Shown here in pieces: positions 44,428 to 57,078 of a DNA stretch of 64,000 bases. Source of the stretch: Paramarasmius palmivorus (lineage: Eukaryota; Basidiomycota; Agaricomycetes; Agaricales; Marasmiaceae); assembly GCA_037176845.1 (NCBI GenBank), contig JAYKXP010000005.1, positions 434,001 to 498,000 of the forward strand. Reading direction: 5' to 3'. Under the pieces are notes generated by a model. The model had not been told where the DNA came from. It worked only from the letters and a program-made list of their open reading frames with translations, and did no database searches. Numbering within the stretch: position 1 is the stretch's first letter; every line of letters starts with the position of its first letter. The translations under genes and the position numbers were made by a program.

Positions 44428-44722
44428 AACGAGAAGGGTAAGAAAGGTGCTGTTGACTTGCGTCTAATAGTGTCCATGTCGTTTAAATATCGGCAAGATT
44501 TCACAAAAAGTCTTTACCCGCAACGGTCCGCGTGCAATCAGGTGAAATGGACGAGAACACGATGACGGCCTATTTTCGCAAGGTTTCGACATTCGGAAAA
44601 TAGTTCTGATTTGGGCGCATGATCGTCGTTGCATGATGCGAAGCGACTTTACAAAAGTGAATGGCGAATTGAATAAAGATGCCTGCCGTCATGCCATGAT
44701 GCATACTTGATCAATCCTTAGG

Positions 44723-47029
44723 CTAGCCTCCCTCTTCTTCAGACTCCTCTTCAGTTGGGGTTTCATCCTCATCGTCAACCAGGTTAAGCACTGCGAAACG
44801 ACTGCTAATCACCGGAGGCTTGTCTTCCTTCTTTTGATCTTCTTTATCGTCCGAAGTGACAGCCTCACTGTCGTCGTCGTCGTCGTTGTATATTGTGGCC
44901 CCTTCTTCGTCCGAGCTTTCACCCTCATCGTCGTCCAAGGTATCGTTGCTGCTCAACCAGATTCCTCTTCCTCCCTGTTCCGCCGACTCGGATTCAATCG
45001 TCTCAGGCGGCGTTCCTGGCGGCCAGAAAGCCCACGGAACCTTATTCTCAGCAAGCGCGCGCAGTACTAAATAAAGGCATGAGCATAGCATTAAAGAGAC
45101 AAGGCAGACAGACTTACTTGCATTACCAGCTCTGTTCGTATCCGGTCTGCCTGCCTTCGCAGTTAGCCATCCTTTTTTGTTCGCAAAGGCCACAAGCACG
45201 TCCATGGCGGTCCATGAAATAGGTTCCGGTTCGCGTGCCTTCATTCCTTCACGCCACGTACGTTTGTCTTCTTTGGGTGGCTCCAGAGCACTGGGATGAG
45301 TCAGATCAAAGATTCTCTCTAGCGGGAGAAGTTGACAAGCGAAATAAACACAGGCTGGTATCGCGGGTAGTCGTGCGATGGGTAGGACGCCGCAAAGAAC
45401 CTATCCACCAAGTAATTCGGTATAGTAGACAGGGTGTGACCAGACTGATTACTCACCTGCATTTCCATAGGTACATAATTCGGCATGACGAGGCCTGGGC
45501 AGTCGACGAGCCGAATGTCTGATGTCCAGAACAAGGTTTGAAAGTGTTTCGTCTATAAAAAACCGAATCAGAACTTGAGGCATTCTACAGAAGGTTTGGC
45601 TTGCCTTTCCCGGAGTTCTTGACGCTTTTACTTTGTGGCTACCAAATAGAGCATTCAACACTGGGAGTTAGGGCATCAGTCAGCAGATGTTCAAAGAAAA
45701 CATTGTTTCGCGTCGACTAGCTGTCCTCACTGTTCTATTCGGAACCGTGGCTGAACATCCAGTCGAAATGAAACGACAGCGGTTGTAATACACACAGGAA
45801 GATTTTCCAACATTGGGCTGACCTATGCGTGACATCAATGGAGGCAACAGATCTACGGAATGATGTTTTCCATACCGACTAGGCCAATCGTCAGGAATGG
45901 TGGCTCATCCGGTGTTTCCCCGTCGTCCGTAATTACTGGTTTTGGTTCAAGCGCTCCTCCAACAACAGCGCCAGCGCCCTCTCCCGCGAGTAGGGCATCG
46001 TCCCAATTGATATCTCTTTTGACACCAGGTTTCCAGTTTTCAAGAGCTTTGGGGCTGGCTTTGACTTTCTCTGGCGCTTCCATTAGTCTGGCGTGAAGTT
46101 CCCTCATCGCAGCCACCAAACGCTCCCTAAAAGTCAATGGTATATGAGGCTCATATTGGAGCCGCCCTTGATGAACCGCGGTCTGATCCTTTGGCATGTA
46201 GGACATAACGGGAACCACCGGGAACTGAGGGAAATGTTTTCGGAGGTAGGACGTCCATGCCTCAGCTCGAATGGGACCGCAAATGTCCGTCTTTGTCAAG
46301 ACAAGAATGACTTGATGTTTGGCCAAATAGTCCGCGAGTGACGGCGAGAAATGCACAAGAGGGCAACGGGAATCTAGGAGCACCAAGACGATCTGAGAGA
46401 TCTCTGTGACACGCCAACTTGATATCATCAGTATGAAAATGCCTTTACTACCGATGAAGATTGACGCACAGCTGTCTCCAAACTTCCAAGTTTCGCTCAA
46501 AATGGGTGGTTGAAGGAGGCATGGAAGTGGGTAAATCCGTCTCGCGCGTTTCGTCAGTCCTCGCAGCCTGGCTTCGCATTGTTTGCCATTGTGAACAGAG
46601 TTGATCGGTTTGTGCAAGCCATTTCTTAAAAAGGCCCTCCTCATTGGCTTCCACTTCCTTCTTTGACATATCAAAACGCCATTTTGGTCGACGGGGACAA
46701 GCCAGCACTGCCAGATCGTCAGGCTGGTCCCATTTCTGATCCGTGTAGATAGCAGTGTCAATGTCCGAGATGGGTCGAATGAGAGGTAGACACGAAGCTA
46801 GAAACTGGGTTTCCTTGAGATAGTTAGCCGATGATTTCGTGAAAGAAGACTGGAGTTTCCTGGAAGATTCTGCAGCCTGATTGTCGCCAGCCTGGCTGTT
46901 GCCAGGACGTTTCTTGCGACTCTGACGAGGTTTCGGAGGAGGGGGATCTACATCACCCCGCTTTATTGCCCGTTTGAGTTTGATATCCTCTTTTTTCTGA
47001 CGAGTTGAGATAGGTTTCTTGCGTGGCAT
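44723..47029 (-). CDS. GNL1-type circularly permuted GTPase
   Basis: Seven exons: 46470-47029, 45876-46417, 45796-45822 (27 nt), 45605-45660, 45457-45552, 45118-45400, 44723-45066, giving 635 aa. It starts MPRKKPISTRQKKEDIKLKR, the basic N-terminus of GNL1/HSR1 proteins. Motif order is permuted: LWRVTEISQIVLVLLDSRCP, then G4 VILVLTKTD, later G1 VGQPNVGKSS, then G3 RLVDCPGLV. The 27 nt exon encodes most of the P-loop. The intron 45553-45604 has a GC donor (AAG/gcaagc). The C-terminal tail is very acidic. Family members act in ribosome biogenesis or export; the human homologue GNL1 shuttles to the nucleolus. Confidence 0.9.
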
Positions 47030-47264
47030 TGTTTGCTGCAGTGCAGTAAGGCCCTGTAAAGGGAGAACGTGGATGTGGTGTTGAAACCCGCGATCAGATT
47101 CAGTGATGAAATTTGGCTTGTCCTTGATCTGAGCTATACTGTAACACTCGTCAAGCGAGACTCTCATGGACTGATATATCTGCCATCGTCATTCCTATTT
47201 AACGACTGTTGCAACTTGCCTTTCTTCTTCTGTATACCCTTCCCAAGCCACGTTCCAAGTTTTC

Positions 47265-49423
47265 ATGACCGGTCCCTCGGCTAGTTCCACGGTCTCTTCC
47301 TCCCCACCTCGCACTTCTACCATAAACTCTACTACTTCAAAGTCTTTCTCCCTCGACGGCGGCGGTAGGAGAACTGTACGACTCAAGGAGACGCAATTTT
47401 TGCAAAAACATGGCCAGCGCCTTCATGTAGAGAGCACCGAGAAAGCGCCATATCCATTATCTTACGACCGATATGTTTTGGAGCTGTGCGTCGTACTCGA
47501 CTCTAAATTGACATTCTACTAACACAAAAATTTCTCAAGGGAATCTCTGGACAATCTTTTCGTCAAACATCTTCGAAAGGGATCCGTCTCATTCCTCAAT
47601 CCAAGCGAAACAGAAGTACCTCATCGTTGTCTGGACTTGGGTTGTGGGGTGCGTCTACACGTTCTTCACGACATTGTATCAAACTCAATCCATCATTAGA
47701 CTGGCACCTGGGTGATTGACGCGGCAAAGGAGTGGCCTGAATGCGAATTCGTATGGGTTTTCGGTTAAATTCCTTACCACTTTTATATTCAGTGCTCTCT
47801 AGGTGGGCTTCGACCTGGTGAACGTTCAGATACCCTTGAATCTGGTCGAACGATCAGCAGCCAACCGAATACAGTGGCTTCGCGGAAACTTGTATCTCCA
47901 TGTCCCCTGTCCGCTTATCGTGCAGCCATGCTGACGGCCTGCATTACAGCCTGACAACCAAACTCCCATTTGACGACGACGAGTTCGACCATGTCCATGT
48001 GCAATCAATTGCAAGTGGAGTACCTGAGAATAAGGTACGAACAGGATTCCACAAGTCAGTGACACCTTCTGACTAGCATTGTCTTACTACAGTGGGGCGT
48101 CCTCTTCGAGGTGAGCAGCAGTGTCATTTTATATACGCGTCTCTAAAGGATATGCAGGAAATAAACCGTATTCTACGACCAGGAGGGTCCATTGAATTCA
48201 TTGAAGACGGTACGTTTGGATCATTAAGTAGACTTCCATTCACTAATATACATCAAGATGTCATATTTCCAGCTTTACCACGATGGTTCACCGCTTCTTT
48301 GCGAGTGAGACCCCGGAGGACTACCTCCGTGCATCTCCCTGATGGTACCTTGCGGGGACATCCCGGAGTCGAATCTCTTTCAGAGTCTCCAAGTCACGAC
48401 CACGCTCTTCTCGAGTCGCTATACACTTCTGTCTTTGAACACCGCTTCATCAATATGAAACCCTCTGGTAGGTCCATTATCATATCAAAAAGATGACATG
48501 CTAATAAATGCTCCGTTGAAGCCCTCTTACCAAGTTACTTTGCCACCTATTTCAGGCACATCACATTAGGACCGGTGATCAGCTTTCCGATGCCTCCCCT
48601 CACCCCACTTCAACCATTACCTCCCCAATTGGCAACGGCATATGCCACCGATCCGCTTTTCGAACAAGCAGATCAACGTGCGTCCATATCTCCCTCCAGC
48701 GTTGGTCGGCCATCATCCCTTTCCTTCTCGTCCACAATATCGAGCACCTTAGTATCGCCCACCGAACAAGGAACACGGTCCAGGTCTTTCTCAGTCTTCG
48801 ATGAATCGTCCGACTGGGATGAACGTGGAACTAATGGGCGCGAATGCCAACAGCCGGTATCGACATCGACGTCCCAGAAACTATACATACTAGACAGCTC
48901 CTTGACCGAAAATAGAGCAAATGCTATACCGCCGCTTCTAATCGAACCCGAAAGATTGGACTCCTTGAATGAGCGCTCTCTCGCTATGCACTTGTACCGG
49001 TCATACAACCTGGTTCTGGGATGCCAGGAGGCATTATGGGAAGAGCTAAAAGATCGCCTTCGCAACCGCAAAGACGAACTAAAACCCTTTGGATGGGAAG
49101 ATGACGAGGAATTGGAGGAATTGCAGAACCGCAAAAAGTTCGAGAGGCTAATCGAGCGTTATCGAACGTGAGTATCTCCACAAATAACGTTTGAGCAAGG
49201 GTTAACCTGGAATTCTAGTGACATGAAGCATCGGTTATCAATATGGAGCTCGCTCCTTGATATCGATTGGCCAATACCAACACGCGAACCTCTATCGAAG
49301 GCCGAGCTGATTGAGGAAGAGAGATTACGCGAGGCGATGCTTGAAGCTAGGAGATACGCTTCTCCGGAAGATTTACAGACACCTTGTCGTTCTTTTAGGG
49401 TTTTGGTTGGGTTTAAGCCGTGA
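47265..49423 (+). CDS. Class I SAM-dependent methyltransferase
   Basis: Ten exons: 47265-47485, 47540-47648, 47700-47750, 47803-47891, 47950-48034, 48093-48110 (18 nt), 48158-48209, 48258-48467, 48522-49167, 49219-49423, giving 561 aa. Motif I is HRCLDLGCGTGTWVIDAAKE (GxGxG, formed across an intron), followed by CEFVGFDLVNVQIPLNL, then LPFDDDEFDHVHVQSIASGV. The 18 nt exon encodes WGVLFE and leads to INRILRPGGSIEFIED. The C-terminal 250 residues are an extension with a Ser-rich linker and a conserved helical end (HLYRSYNLVLGCQEALWEEL). Substrate unknown. It is divergent from GNL1 across about 235 nt. Confidence 0.85.
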
Positions 49424-49796
49424 TATATCATTGTATTTCTGGTGCTCCCTGTGTTCGTGTGTTTCTACCTGGTATGTACCACTGACTCCGCACCATACCA
49501 TTCCACCGCATGTCATCACTCTTCGCGATGAACAATTACGTACATAGATAGTATTTATGACCCTTGTATTTCGTTCGCTGCCTTGGTACTGTACTCTTTA
49601 CAATGTTAGCACTGTATGATTGTAGCACCCTTGAATTTGACTAGTTTGTTACCGGTTACACTGATGAGTGGCATTGAGTGCACTATGCAAGCGTCTAAGC
49701 GCCCTGGCACGAATGTCACTTTGCGCCTGTTTACCTGAGCCCTCAGATTTTTTTCTCCAGTCCCTCGATCAGCAGAAATTACTCTGCCTGCTTGCG
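49424..49796. other. Tandem intergenic region
   Basis: About 370 nt between the methyltransferase and UTP17. The UTP17 frame stays open upstream to 49668 and includes an earlier ATG near 49713, so part could be an N-terminal extension. Confidence 0.4.
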
Positions 49797-52700
49797 ATGG
49801 CGGCGTCGACGTCTCGCCAGCCCCAAGACATCCCACTTCCTCCTAGTCCACCTGCAAGTACGGCCAAACCAAAGAAGGGAAAGGGCAAGAGTAAAGAAAA
49901 TGCTGGATCGCAGAAAAGGCGCGTTGGAAAATCTGTGTCTGCGGCAAAGAGTTCGGAGGAAGAGCTGGCTTCAGATTCGACTTGGGACTGGGTGTCATTG
50001 ACGGATTCGGGTGTAAGCAAAGTCCCTCCCATTTTTACCAAGGACGGAAGGTCTGTATCTAGAGTTTTCAAAAGTTCAATCGTATTACTCACACGGCTTC
50101 GAATAGTTATTACTTTACCTTGGCCGGCAAATCAGTGAAAATTTTTGCTACAGCTACTGGACAGCTCGTATCTACTTTGTCTGCACCACGCACTGCCGAC
50201 GAAACCCCCTCAGACGTGTTGACCTGTGCAATCATCAATCCGCATAATCCCTTTCAACTGATTGCTGGGTCGACGAATGGAAGTTTGGTATTCTGGGATT
50301 ATATGGATGCGGTATTGCTGAGGCGGATAGACATTGGACATCCAATCTACCATGTGTGCGCACATGACAAGATTAAGGATCATCTCTTCGTGTCGGTGAC
50401 ACGAAACACCAAATACAATCAAAAGTCTGGTGGTGCGTTGCCTTGTCCTCTGAATTTGAGTTTGATCTCAGTCTCTCTACGTAGAGGAAAACGCTGTCGT
50501 TTTACGAGTAACCACGAAGCCCACCGACAACACATCGCACAAACCGTCCGAGATATTACCTGTAGGGAAGACGCGGTTTCCTACTGGACTTGCCATTTCA
50601 CCTAGTGGAGAATGGCTTGTAGCAACCGCGGGCAATAAAGCATATGTCGCAAATATTGGATCTTTACGGTCGGGATTCACGAAGTATGTCTCATCCGATC
50701 GCCTAAATTGTTTGGCCTTCCATCCTTCCGAGGACTATTTCGCCACCGGGGACGTCAAGGGCAACATCAAGCTATGGTATTGCTTGAACGAGAACGCCAT
50801 GGTTAAAGTGAAAAAGGTCGAGAAGAAAACTCAGACTGCTAACCTGCACTGGCATGCCCATGCAGTCTCTTCCCTTACCTTCACTCCAAACGGGGCCTAC
50901 CTTCTGAGCGGCGGAGAGGAGTCTGTACTAGTCATATGGCAGTTACATTCCGGGAAGAAAGAGTTCGTACCGCGTGTCGGTGCCCCGATACAAACGATTT
51001 CGCTCTCGCCGGCCGGTCCACATGGAGAAGAGTATCTACTTGGGCTTTCGGACGCGACTCACGTATTCGTGAGTGCAGCAAACCTCAGAGTATCAAGGAG
51101 TTATTCTAGAATGAAACTCGGTGCGTCTTTTTTCGCTTCGTTCACCGCGAATTCGTAGCTTACGAACCATCTTAAGGCCCCTCTATGACATACAACGCCC
51201 CTTCGTCCTCATCAAGCGCACCACTCGCAATACATTCCCTCACATCGACAGTCATTCTCCCCTCGTCTCACCCGTCATCTCTTCAAGTTTATTCCCCCTC
51301 TCACTTAGAAGTGAAATCCGAACTAGAGGTTGCACCTTCGAATAGAGTCTCCCGAAGAGACGAAAAGCCTTTAGAACCGTCAAGAGTCCAAAAAATTGCC
51401 ATCGCACCTTCTGGTGAATGGATGGCATCAATAGATGCACGCACTGGAGATGCAGACTTTCAAGATGAAGTCTATCTCAAGTCCTGGCATTGGGATAAGA
51501 AGGCTTCCACTTGGATCCTCAACACCCGCATTGATAGGCCCCATGGGCTTCACGAAATCACGGACCTATCGTTTAGCCCACGCATAGGTGACCACGAGTC
51601 CTACTTGATCACAGTAGGCCGAGATGGTACCGTGAAAACATGGAGAACGCGCCCGCAAACTGGCAAAAGGAGTCTTTCTGAAGGTAGCTGACTCGTGATT
51701 GTTTAAATGAATATTGTTACTCATTATTGTCGACTTCAGAATTTTGGATAGCACGATCATCTCTCGCGTTCCGCTCGCAAACACCAACTAGCGCCGCTTG
51801 GTCTCCTGATGGCACTCTTCTGTCTGTGTGCCTCGGGAGTCAAGTTTCCTTGTATAACCCTCAAACAAATGTCCTGTATTGTACTTTCACTTCGCCAGAG
51901 TCAATGACGGCGAAGTCAGCCCATTTTTTGGGCCGCGGTCGATATCTAGCAGTCTTGGGAGAGAAGGAAGTCACAGTCTGGGATATAGTTCTTCAGTCGG
52001 GTATGTATATTTATTACGTTTACAGCCACTCGCTGACATTTATCTTTTCCAGTCCGGTGGACCTACTGTACACCTTTACTCATCAAGAATTTGGTAACTC
52101 ATCCGAATAACGACACCTTCGCCCTTTTCCTGTCCACACCAGACAAAGATAGTCAGAGCCATGTTCTTATTTTAAACTCCAGCAACCCCAATCCCACCAA
52201 ATCAATCACTCTCCCCTTCGGGTTGCGAAATGTAATCTGGTACTCTCCTAGGTCCTCGTCTTCGTCGTTCAATCTAATGGGTATAACGCATGACTGGATG
52301 GTCATTCGTTTCGGTGATGACGTGCAGCAGGAACCAGAGGTTGCTAGAGAGATAAAGGCGTCGCTTGAAAAGCGTCGTACACTCTTCCAAGATATTTTTG
52401 GCTCGTCAATGTTCGCGAATGCCGCTGATGCTCAAGCTGAGCCTTCTGGTCAGAATATGCCCTTGACATGGACCGGTCATGAGAGCTCTGGTATACTCGA
52501 TGGTCCTGCTCACCTTATGCCTCCCCTCGAGAGCTTGTATACGCCTCTCATGAATACCTTCATGCGCCGTAGGCCGCAAGAATCATCGACGGGTCCCGAG
52601 AGGCCGATTGATGAGGACGTGGAGATGGAAGATGAGGACGAAGCGCCAACTGGTGCTTCTCGTACTTCAAAGTTTACGGAGGACAGAGAAGATGACATGA

Positions 52701-53000
52701 AGGCTTTCATTGAGCTTTTCAAGGCGCAGTCTATCACTCGTGAGTTTCAAGACAATGTACTTAATCTAGGCTATTTCTAACTCCAGCTCTCCAGGTATAC
52801 CACCAGTTAAAAGCAAGATGAACGGCGCTGCCAAACCCAAGAAAGCTAATGGTGTAGTACATCACGCAGCGTCACCCGCACCTACCCCACGGCCAACTCC
52901 CAAAGCGGTGAAACCGATAGTGGCATCGGCGTCTTCACCTTTGTCCTCGCCTGTTCCCTCTGGTACCAACAGCAAAAAGAGAAAAAAGACCTCGGATTGA
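49797..53000 (+). CDS. UTP17 / WDR75-like WD40 protein of the small-subunit processome
   Basis: Seven exons: 49797-50050, 50107-50429, 50485-51120, 51177-51683, 51740-52000, 52053-52739, 52795-53000, giving 957 aa. A basic N-terminal stretch (TAKPKKGKGKSKENAGSQKR) precedes two tandem WD40 propellers: SVKIFATATGQLVSTL, LIAGSTNGSLVFWDYMDAVL, LNCLAFHPSEDYFATGDVKG, NIKLWY, WHAHAVSSLTFTPNGAYLLS, GGEESVLVIWQL, and later LITVGRDGTVKTWR, TPTSAAWSPDGTLLSVCLGS. The tail has an acidic patch (DEDVEMEDEDE) and ends SKKRKKTSD, a nucleolar-type signal. Order and repeat wording fit WDR75 (yeast Nan1/Utp17), part of t-UTP in pre-18S rRNA transcription and processing. Confidence 0.82.
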
Positions 53001-53118
53001 TAGGTCGCCTATCTTATATTAAAAATAGCATAGTATCTAAACCATCAATCCCGTGTATTATTTCCTGCACTGCTTGGACTACCAGTAATCAACTGCTTGT
53101 TTTCTGTTCCGTTCTATA

Positions 53119-54323
53119 CTACGATGATCCTTCGCCTGGCGCGGCGTCGTAGCCGGATACTGTTGGCTCGGGGACATCTCCGTTTGTTTTTTCAGTAGGA
53201 TGAGGTGCTGGAGGTAGCGCTGTTGCTTTCCACCCGCTTCTGAAGGAAAGAGCAGTCGCGAATAGCGTGATCAAGTCGTACCAGACCTACACACACAATT
53301 TGAGCCTTGACGTAGAAAGCAGATAAAGATCCTACTTACACCGTTCATGTATCCTGTCCTTGAGGAACTGGACGAATTGTTGAGAAGCAAGTCAAAATTT
53401 ATCGACGTCGAACCCTTACTCGTTGAGCGCAAGTGCAAAATTGGCCGCGTTCATAACCAGTTCACTCCAATATGCATCCCAGTTCTTCTTTAGTTCCTCC
53501 TTTTCAGCTGTGCTGAGACTCGAGCCTTTCGCTTTGCGTAGGTTTCGCTGTCTGGTTTGGAGGAGCTTTCTTTGCTCTCGTAGGTGTGCGAACTGCAAAA
53601 CCACGTATGCAGCCCAACAACGGCACGACCACAAACTCATCTCTCCAGCGTTGAGATCGAGCTTCTTGGGCTTTGAGAGTGGGGATACACGAAGGGAGAG
53701 TTGGGAAGGAATAACATCGTTGGACCTGAGGAAGGTTAAATGTTCTAGAGGGTAGTATCCTAGCATCGACCATCCTTGGAGTCTTTCGATATTGAGAAGG
53801 TTCCGTGTCGGCTGTGGATTTCGCTCCAAAGCAATCATCCATTGGAATATCGGAATGAGACCTATTAATGCGAGTCAGATGTTGACGCGTTCGTGCCTAT
53901 GAGAAGGCTAACCCCAGAATCTATCGCGTACGTTTGAGCATACGGCCTATCTGGAAGAGTTACGTGCCTCGCACCTGTACAATGTTCTCGACTTGGATAT
54001 GACTCTTGCGAAATTGGAGCACCCGGCTGCTGCATTGCTCACAGGCTTGGCTCGAAGTCCAGCACGATGCTGAAGTCTGGCACGTAAGCTGAGATATGCC
54101 GCGAGAAGGCTAACGAGACGTTGAATTATATTGAAGAACTTGCTATGAATTCTGAGATCAGTAACTCGTCGTCCAGTTTGACACAATTCACATACTCGCT
54201 CCCACTCCAGGTACTGAGAAACCGGACCAGGTGATCGAGGAATTCTGACTGAGGAAAGCGAGAGAAACAACCAAGGGTGGCGTCCGTCAGCCTGGACAAC
54301 GTTGCTGGCTTTGAATAGGACAT
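53119..54323 (-). CDS. PEX11-family peroxisomal membrane protein
   Basis: Six exons: 54196-54323, 53975-54142, 53913-53920 (8 nt), 53420-53861, 53340-53367 (28 nt), 53119-53286, giving 313 aa. It starts MSYSKPATLSRLTDATLGCF, then LDHLVRFLSTWSGSDKFFNI and LRARLQHRAGLRAKPVSNAA, the conserved N-terminal amphipathic region. An 8 nt exon supplies the FW of RTLYRFWGLIPIFQWMIALE. Next come NIERLQGWSMLGYYPLEHLT, WSCRCWAAYVVLQFAHLREQ, and near the end the last hydrophobic segment WYDLITLFATALSFRSGWKA. PEX11 elongates and divides peroxisomes. The acceptor of the 28 nt exon is a choice between two nearby AGs. Confidence 0.85.
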
Positions 54324-54939
54324 TGTCGACGATGCTTTCAAGCCGGCAGAGGCTTTTTAGAGTCGGTCCAATATCACGCGGAAATTTCGTCGGCAATTCG
54401 GGCTGGCAATGGTGGGAAAAGCTGACAAAGCTTGGGTTTATAAACCTCTCGCTGAAATTTTCTTTTCTTCGAACAAACCTCTGGGGACACAAAAGTTCGG
54501 ACTTGGTATAAGCTCTCCCGCCTCCTTGTCCGCGTTCCCGTCCCCTAGAGCGAACGTAGGTGCCTCTGGTGCCCGGCCTACTTGTCGTTCTCCGCACTCT
54601 CTTGTTTGACCTACTTTTTCTTCACGGGAGGCATCGCTCTTAGCTGGTGCTCATGATTAGGTGGAAGGAGTTGTGAAAGGGTTTATGGAAACGATAAGAG
54701 TCCTACATACTTTTCTAGACATTCTTGATGCGCTTGTGTAGATTATAGATACTTAAACGAAGTCTTGAAAAATCTCCAAGTCAACCAATGCTTTTTTCCC
54801 TGAGTTTTGCTCCCAAGTACAACCACACATATTATCAGCAATGGCATATACCTGCAGCGTCCGGTAATAAAGTCTTGTATTAAGACTACATTGACGTGCA
54901 TCGACAAGATATGTATCAAAAAATAGCATCTTCGCAATA
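54324..54939. other. Intergenic region upstream of PEX11
   Basis: About 615 nt between PEX11 and the first F-box gene, both on the minus strand. Contradictory open frames only. Confidence 0.4.
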
Positions 54940-56744
54940 TCAGCCCAAGTCCGTGTCCGTGTCTGATTCCGTCTCCTCATCTTCTTCCTCTTCGCCTTCA
55001 GGAAACCAGTCCATGAGGTGGTCTGCTTCCGCCCTACTTGTATTCCCAAACCTTGTACTTCGACGCTCCTTTCTAGCCATCGTCCAGTGGTCATCCCTGT
55101 CAGTCGAAAACCACTTCTTGTCCACCAAATTACCGCACAGATCCAGGCTTCCCTGACCGAGTATCAAAAGCTGCTGAAAAAGTCGTTCGCCGCCCTTGTC
55201 CAGGAGTATGGGTGCTTCTACCGGCTTCCCTCTACGTGTTACGCAGAATGATAACCGCTGCAAGCCACTGCTCCGCGCTTTGACCATTTCCACCAACCCC
55301 TTCAGAAATTCGACGTCGCAGTAAGAATCGTCCTCGAATATCAAGCGCAGGGACTTCAAATTCGGGCACATCCCGTTCTGAAGATTCAGTAACGTATGGA
55401 TATCCTTTGAGCTAGCGCGCCGGAGATGGACTTCCTCGACCGAATGCAAGCTTCGCAGAACCTTTGGGAAATCGGGAATCGAGAGTGTTGACATGTCTGT
55501 GTCGAGTAATCGAATCTTTCCTTCAGCATGCGCAACGTAGTGAGCGACGACCGACGACAGGTGGATTGGCGGTTCGGACAATCGCTCGCTTCTATCAGCG
55601 CCCCTGACTCCCGCCATTGAGTAGTAGGTAGGTCTACCAATGCGCAAGTCCTCGATGGCAGGAACCATGACTTTGGAGGTGAATGTTTGGATGTCGGTAT
55701 TATCACGTCCTGTAAGAGACAAGTAACGTAGTTTAGAATGAACAATCCTGTCATTTGAGACGTCTTTAACGCCCCAATCGACCTCGACATATGCATCGAG
55801 ATATTCCAGATTGACCAGAAACGGTAAAATTCGAAGCAGTGACTGCGTATAAACATCTGCGAGCGTAAGCTCTCGAAGTTGAGACCAAGGGAGTACGAGC
55901 AACGGTGTACCCGAGGGTAGGCCATCTTCATCCGAGAAATCATCTTTGTCTGAACTCATAATTCGGCTTTGGTAGAAGAGGGGAAGTTCGATATTGATTC
56001 TCGCTTCTCGTAGGTGTGAAGCACCCAAAAACATCCCAGCTATTTCCTTGAGCTTTTCTGGTTTGCAATATGCCTCAATCATATTACCATGCAAGGACAA
56101 AGAGCGAAGCTCTGGCATGCCCTTGAGAGCTTGGAACTCAGCCCATAGACGACTCCCCGAGCGCATGATAGTGATCTCCATATCGTACCAACGTTTAGAG
56201 TGGGCGATCAGGAGCTTGACAATCTGGTTGTTGAGCTTTCGCCCATGTCCTTTGCCCTCTGTTGTTCTGTCCCATCCAAGGTCAAGCATGCACGAGATGT
56301 GCATTGGCTGGGACCTATCTAGATATGCTTGAAGCATCTTCAAAGGCTCTTTGGGTGCCAGCAAACGACCAGTCTCGATTCGAATGATAGACCAAAGTGA
56401 TGATGTAGCCAATGCCACTTGGCGCCATCTTCTGCATACTTGGGTGACTATCCACGGTACTGCATTCTTGGAGAAGGCGTGTCCATGAGTGTCAGCTCGG
56501 AAGCACTCTAGGAAGATGATTTCCAGGAGCTCTGGAGAGAGATTGACGAGTTTACTGGATTGGTGAATGTAGGGTGTAGTAGGTTCTGCGACTTCTGGGT
56601 CCTGAGCATGTTTGGCACGTTTTCTGGAGCTGCGTGTCGACCTGGTTGATCCCGTAGATCTAAAGTATGGGTTGAGTATTGAACGCTGAGCGACGATGAG
56701 ATTCACGAGCAAAGGTTTACACACCTTTCTCCCCTCTTTTTCAT
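54940..56744 (-). CDS. F-box protein, tandem copy 1
   Basis: Exons 56725-56744 (20 nt) and 54940-56659, giving 579 aa. The first exon encodes MKKRGER; after the intron comes STGSTRSTRSSRKRAKHAQD. The F-box is KLVNLSPELLEIIFLECFRA, then WIVTQVCRRWRQVALATSSL, WSIIRIETGR. The rest is an LRR-like C-terminal region typical of mushroom F-box proteins (LRELTLADVYTQSLLRILPF, VHLRRASSKDIHTLLNLQNG), ending in an acidic tail (PEGEEEEDEETESDTDTD). Such proteins are substrate receptors of SCF ubiquitin ligases. A longer unspliced ORF reaches 56841, but the splice gives the same MKK-x-GER start as copy 2. Confidence 0.8.
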
Positions 56745-57078
56745 CGTAAACCAAGATGTTTACTGTGACTAACTGTTCTGATTTCGAGCGACCTAGAAGA
56801 CAAATGAGGATTGCGAGAACTTGGTTATAATGCGGCCACATACCTTCTGCTCAGTGGTTGAGAAAAGAAACCCGATTACTCAATTAGGAAGTACTAACCC
56901 GCGTCTCCTTGACGTTTTATGTGGTCAACTTTTAATCGCACCAACACGCAGTTCACAATTACGCATAAATTGAGAATGTACATACACAAGACAGTCGAAA
57001 TCAGAGAGAGAATATATTGCAGTAAAGAGAGCGTAAACACCAAGATATCGAGAACAGGTGGAAAAAATCGTCTCGAAA
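56745..57078. other. Intergenic region between F-box copies 1 and 2
   Basis: About 330 nt, AT-rich. It carries the copy 1 promoter and the copy 2 3' end. No other feature seen. Confidence 0.5.

Noticed and set aside
53947..54597. 216-codon minus-strand ORF over PEX11
   Set aside because: It is in a different frame from the conserved PEX11 exons and has no family similarity.
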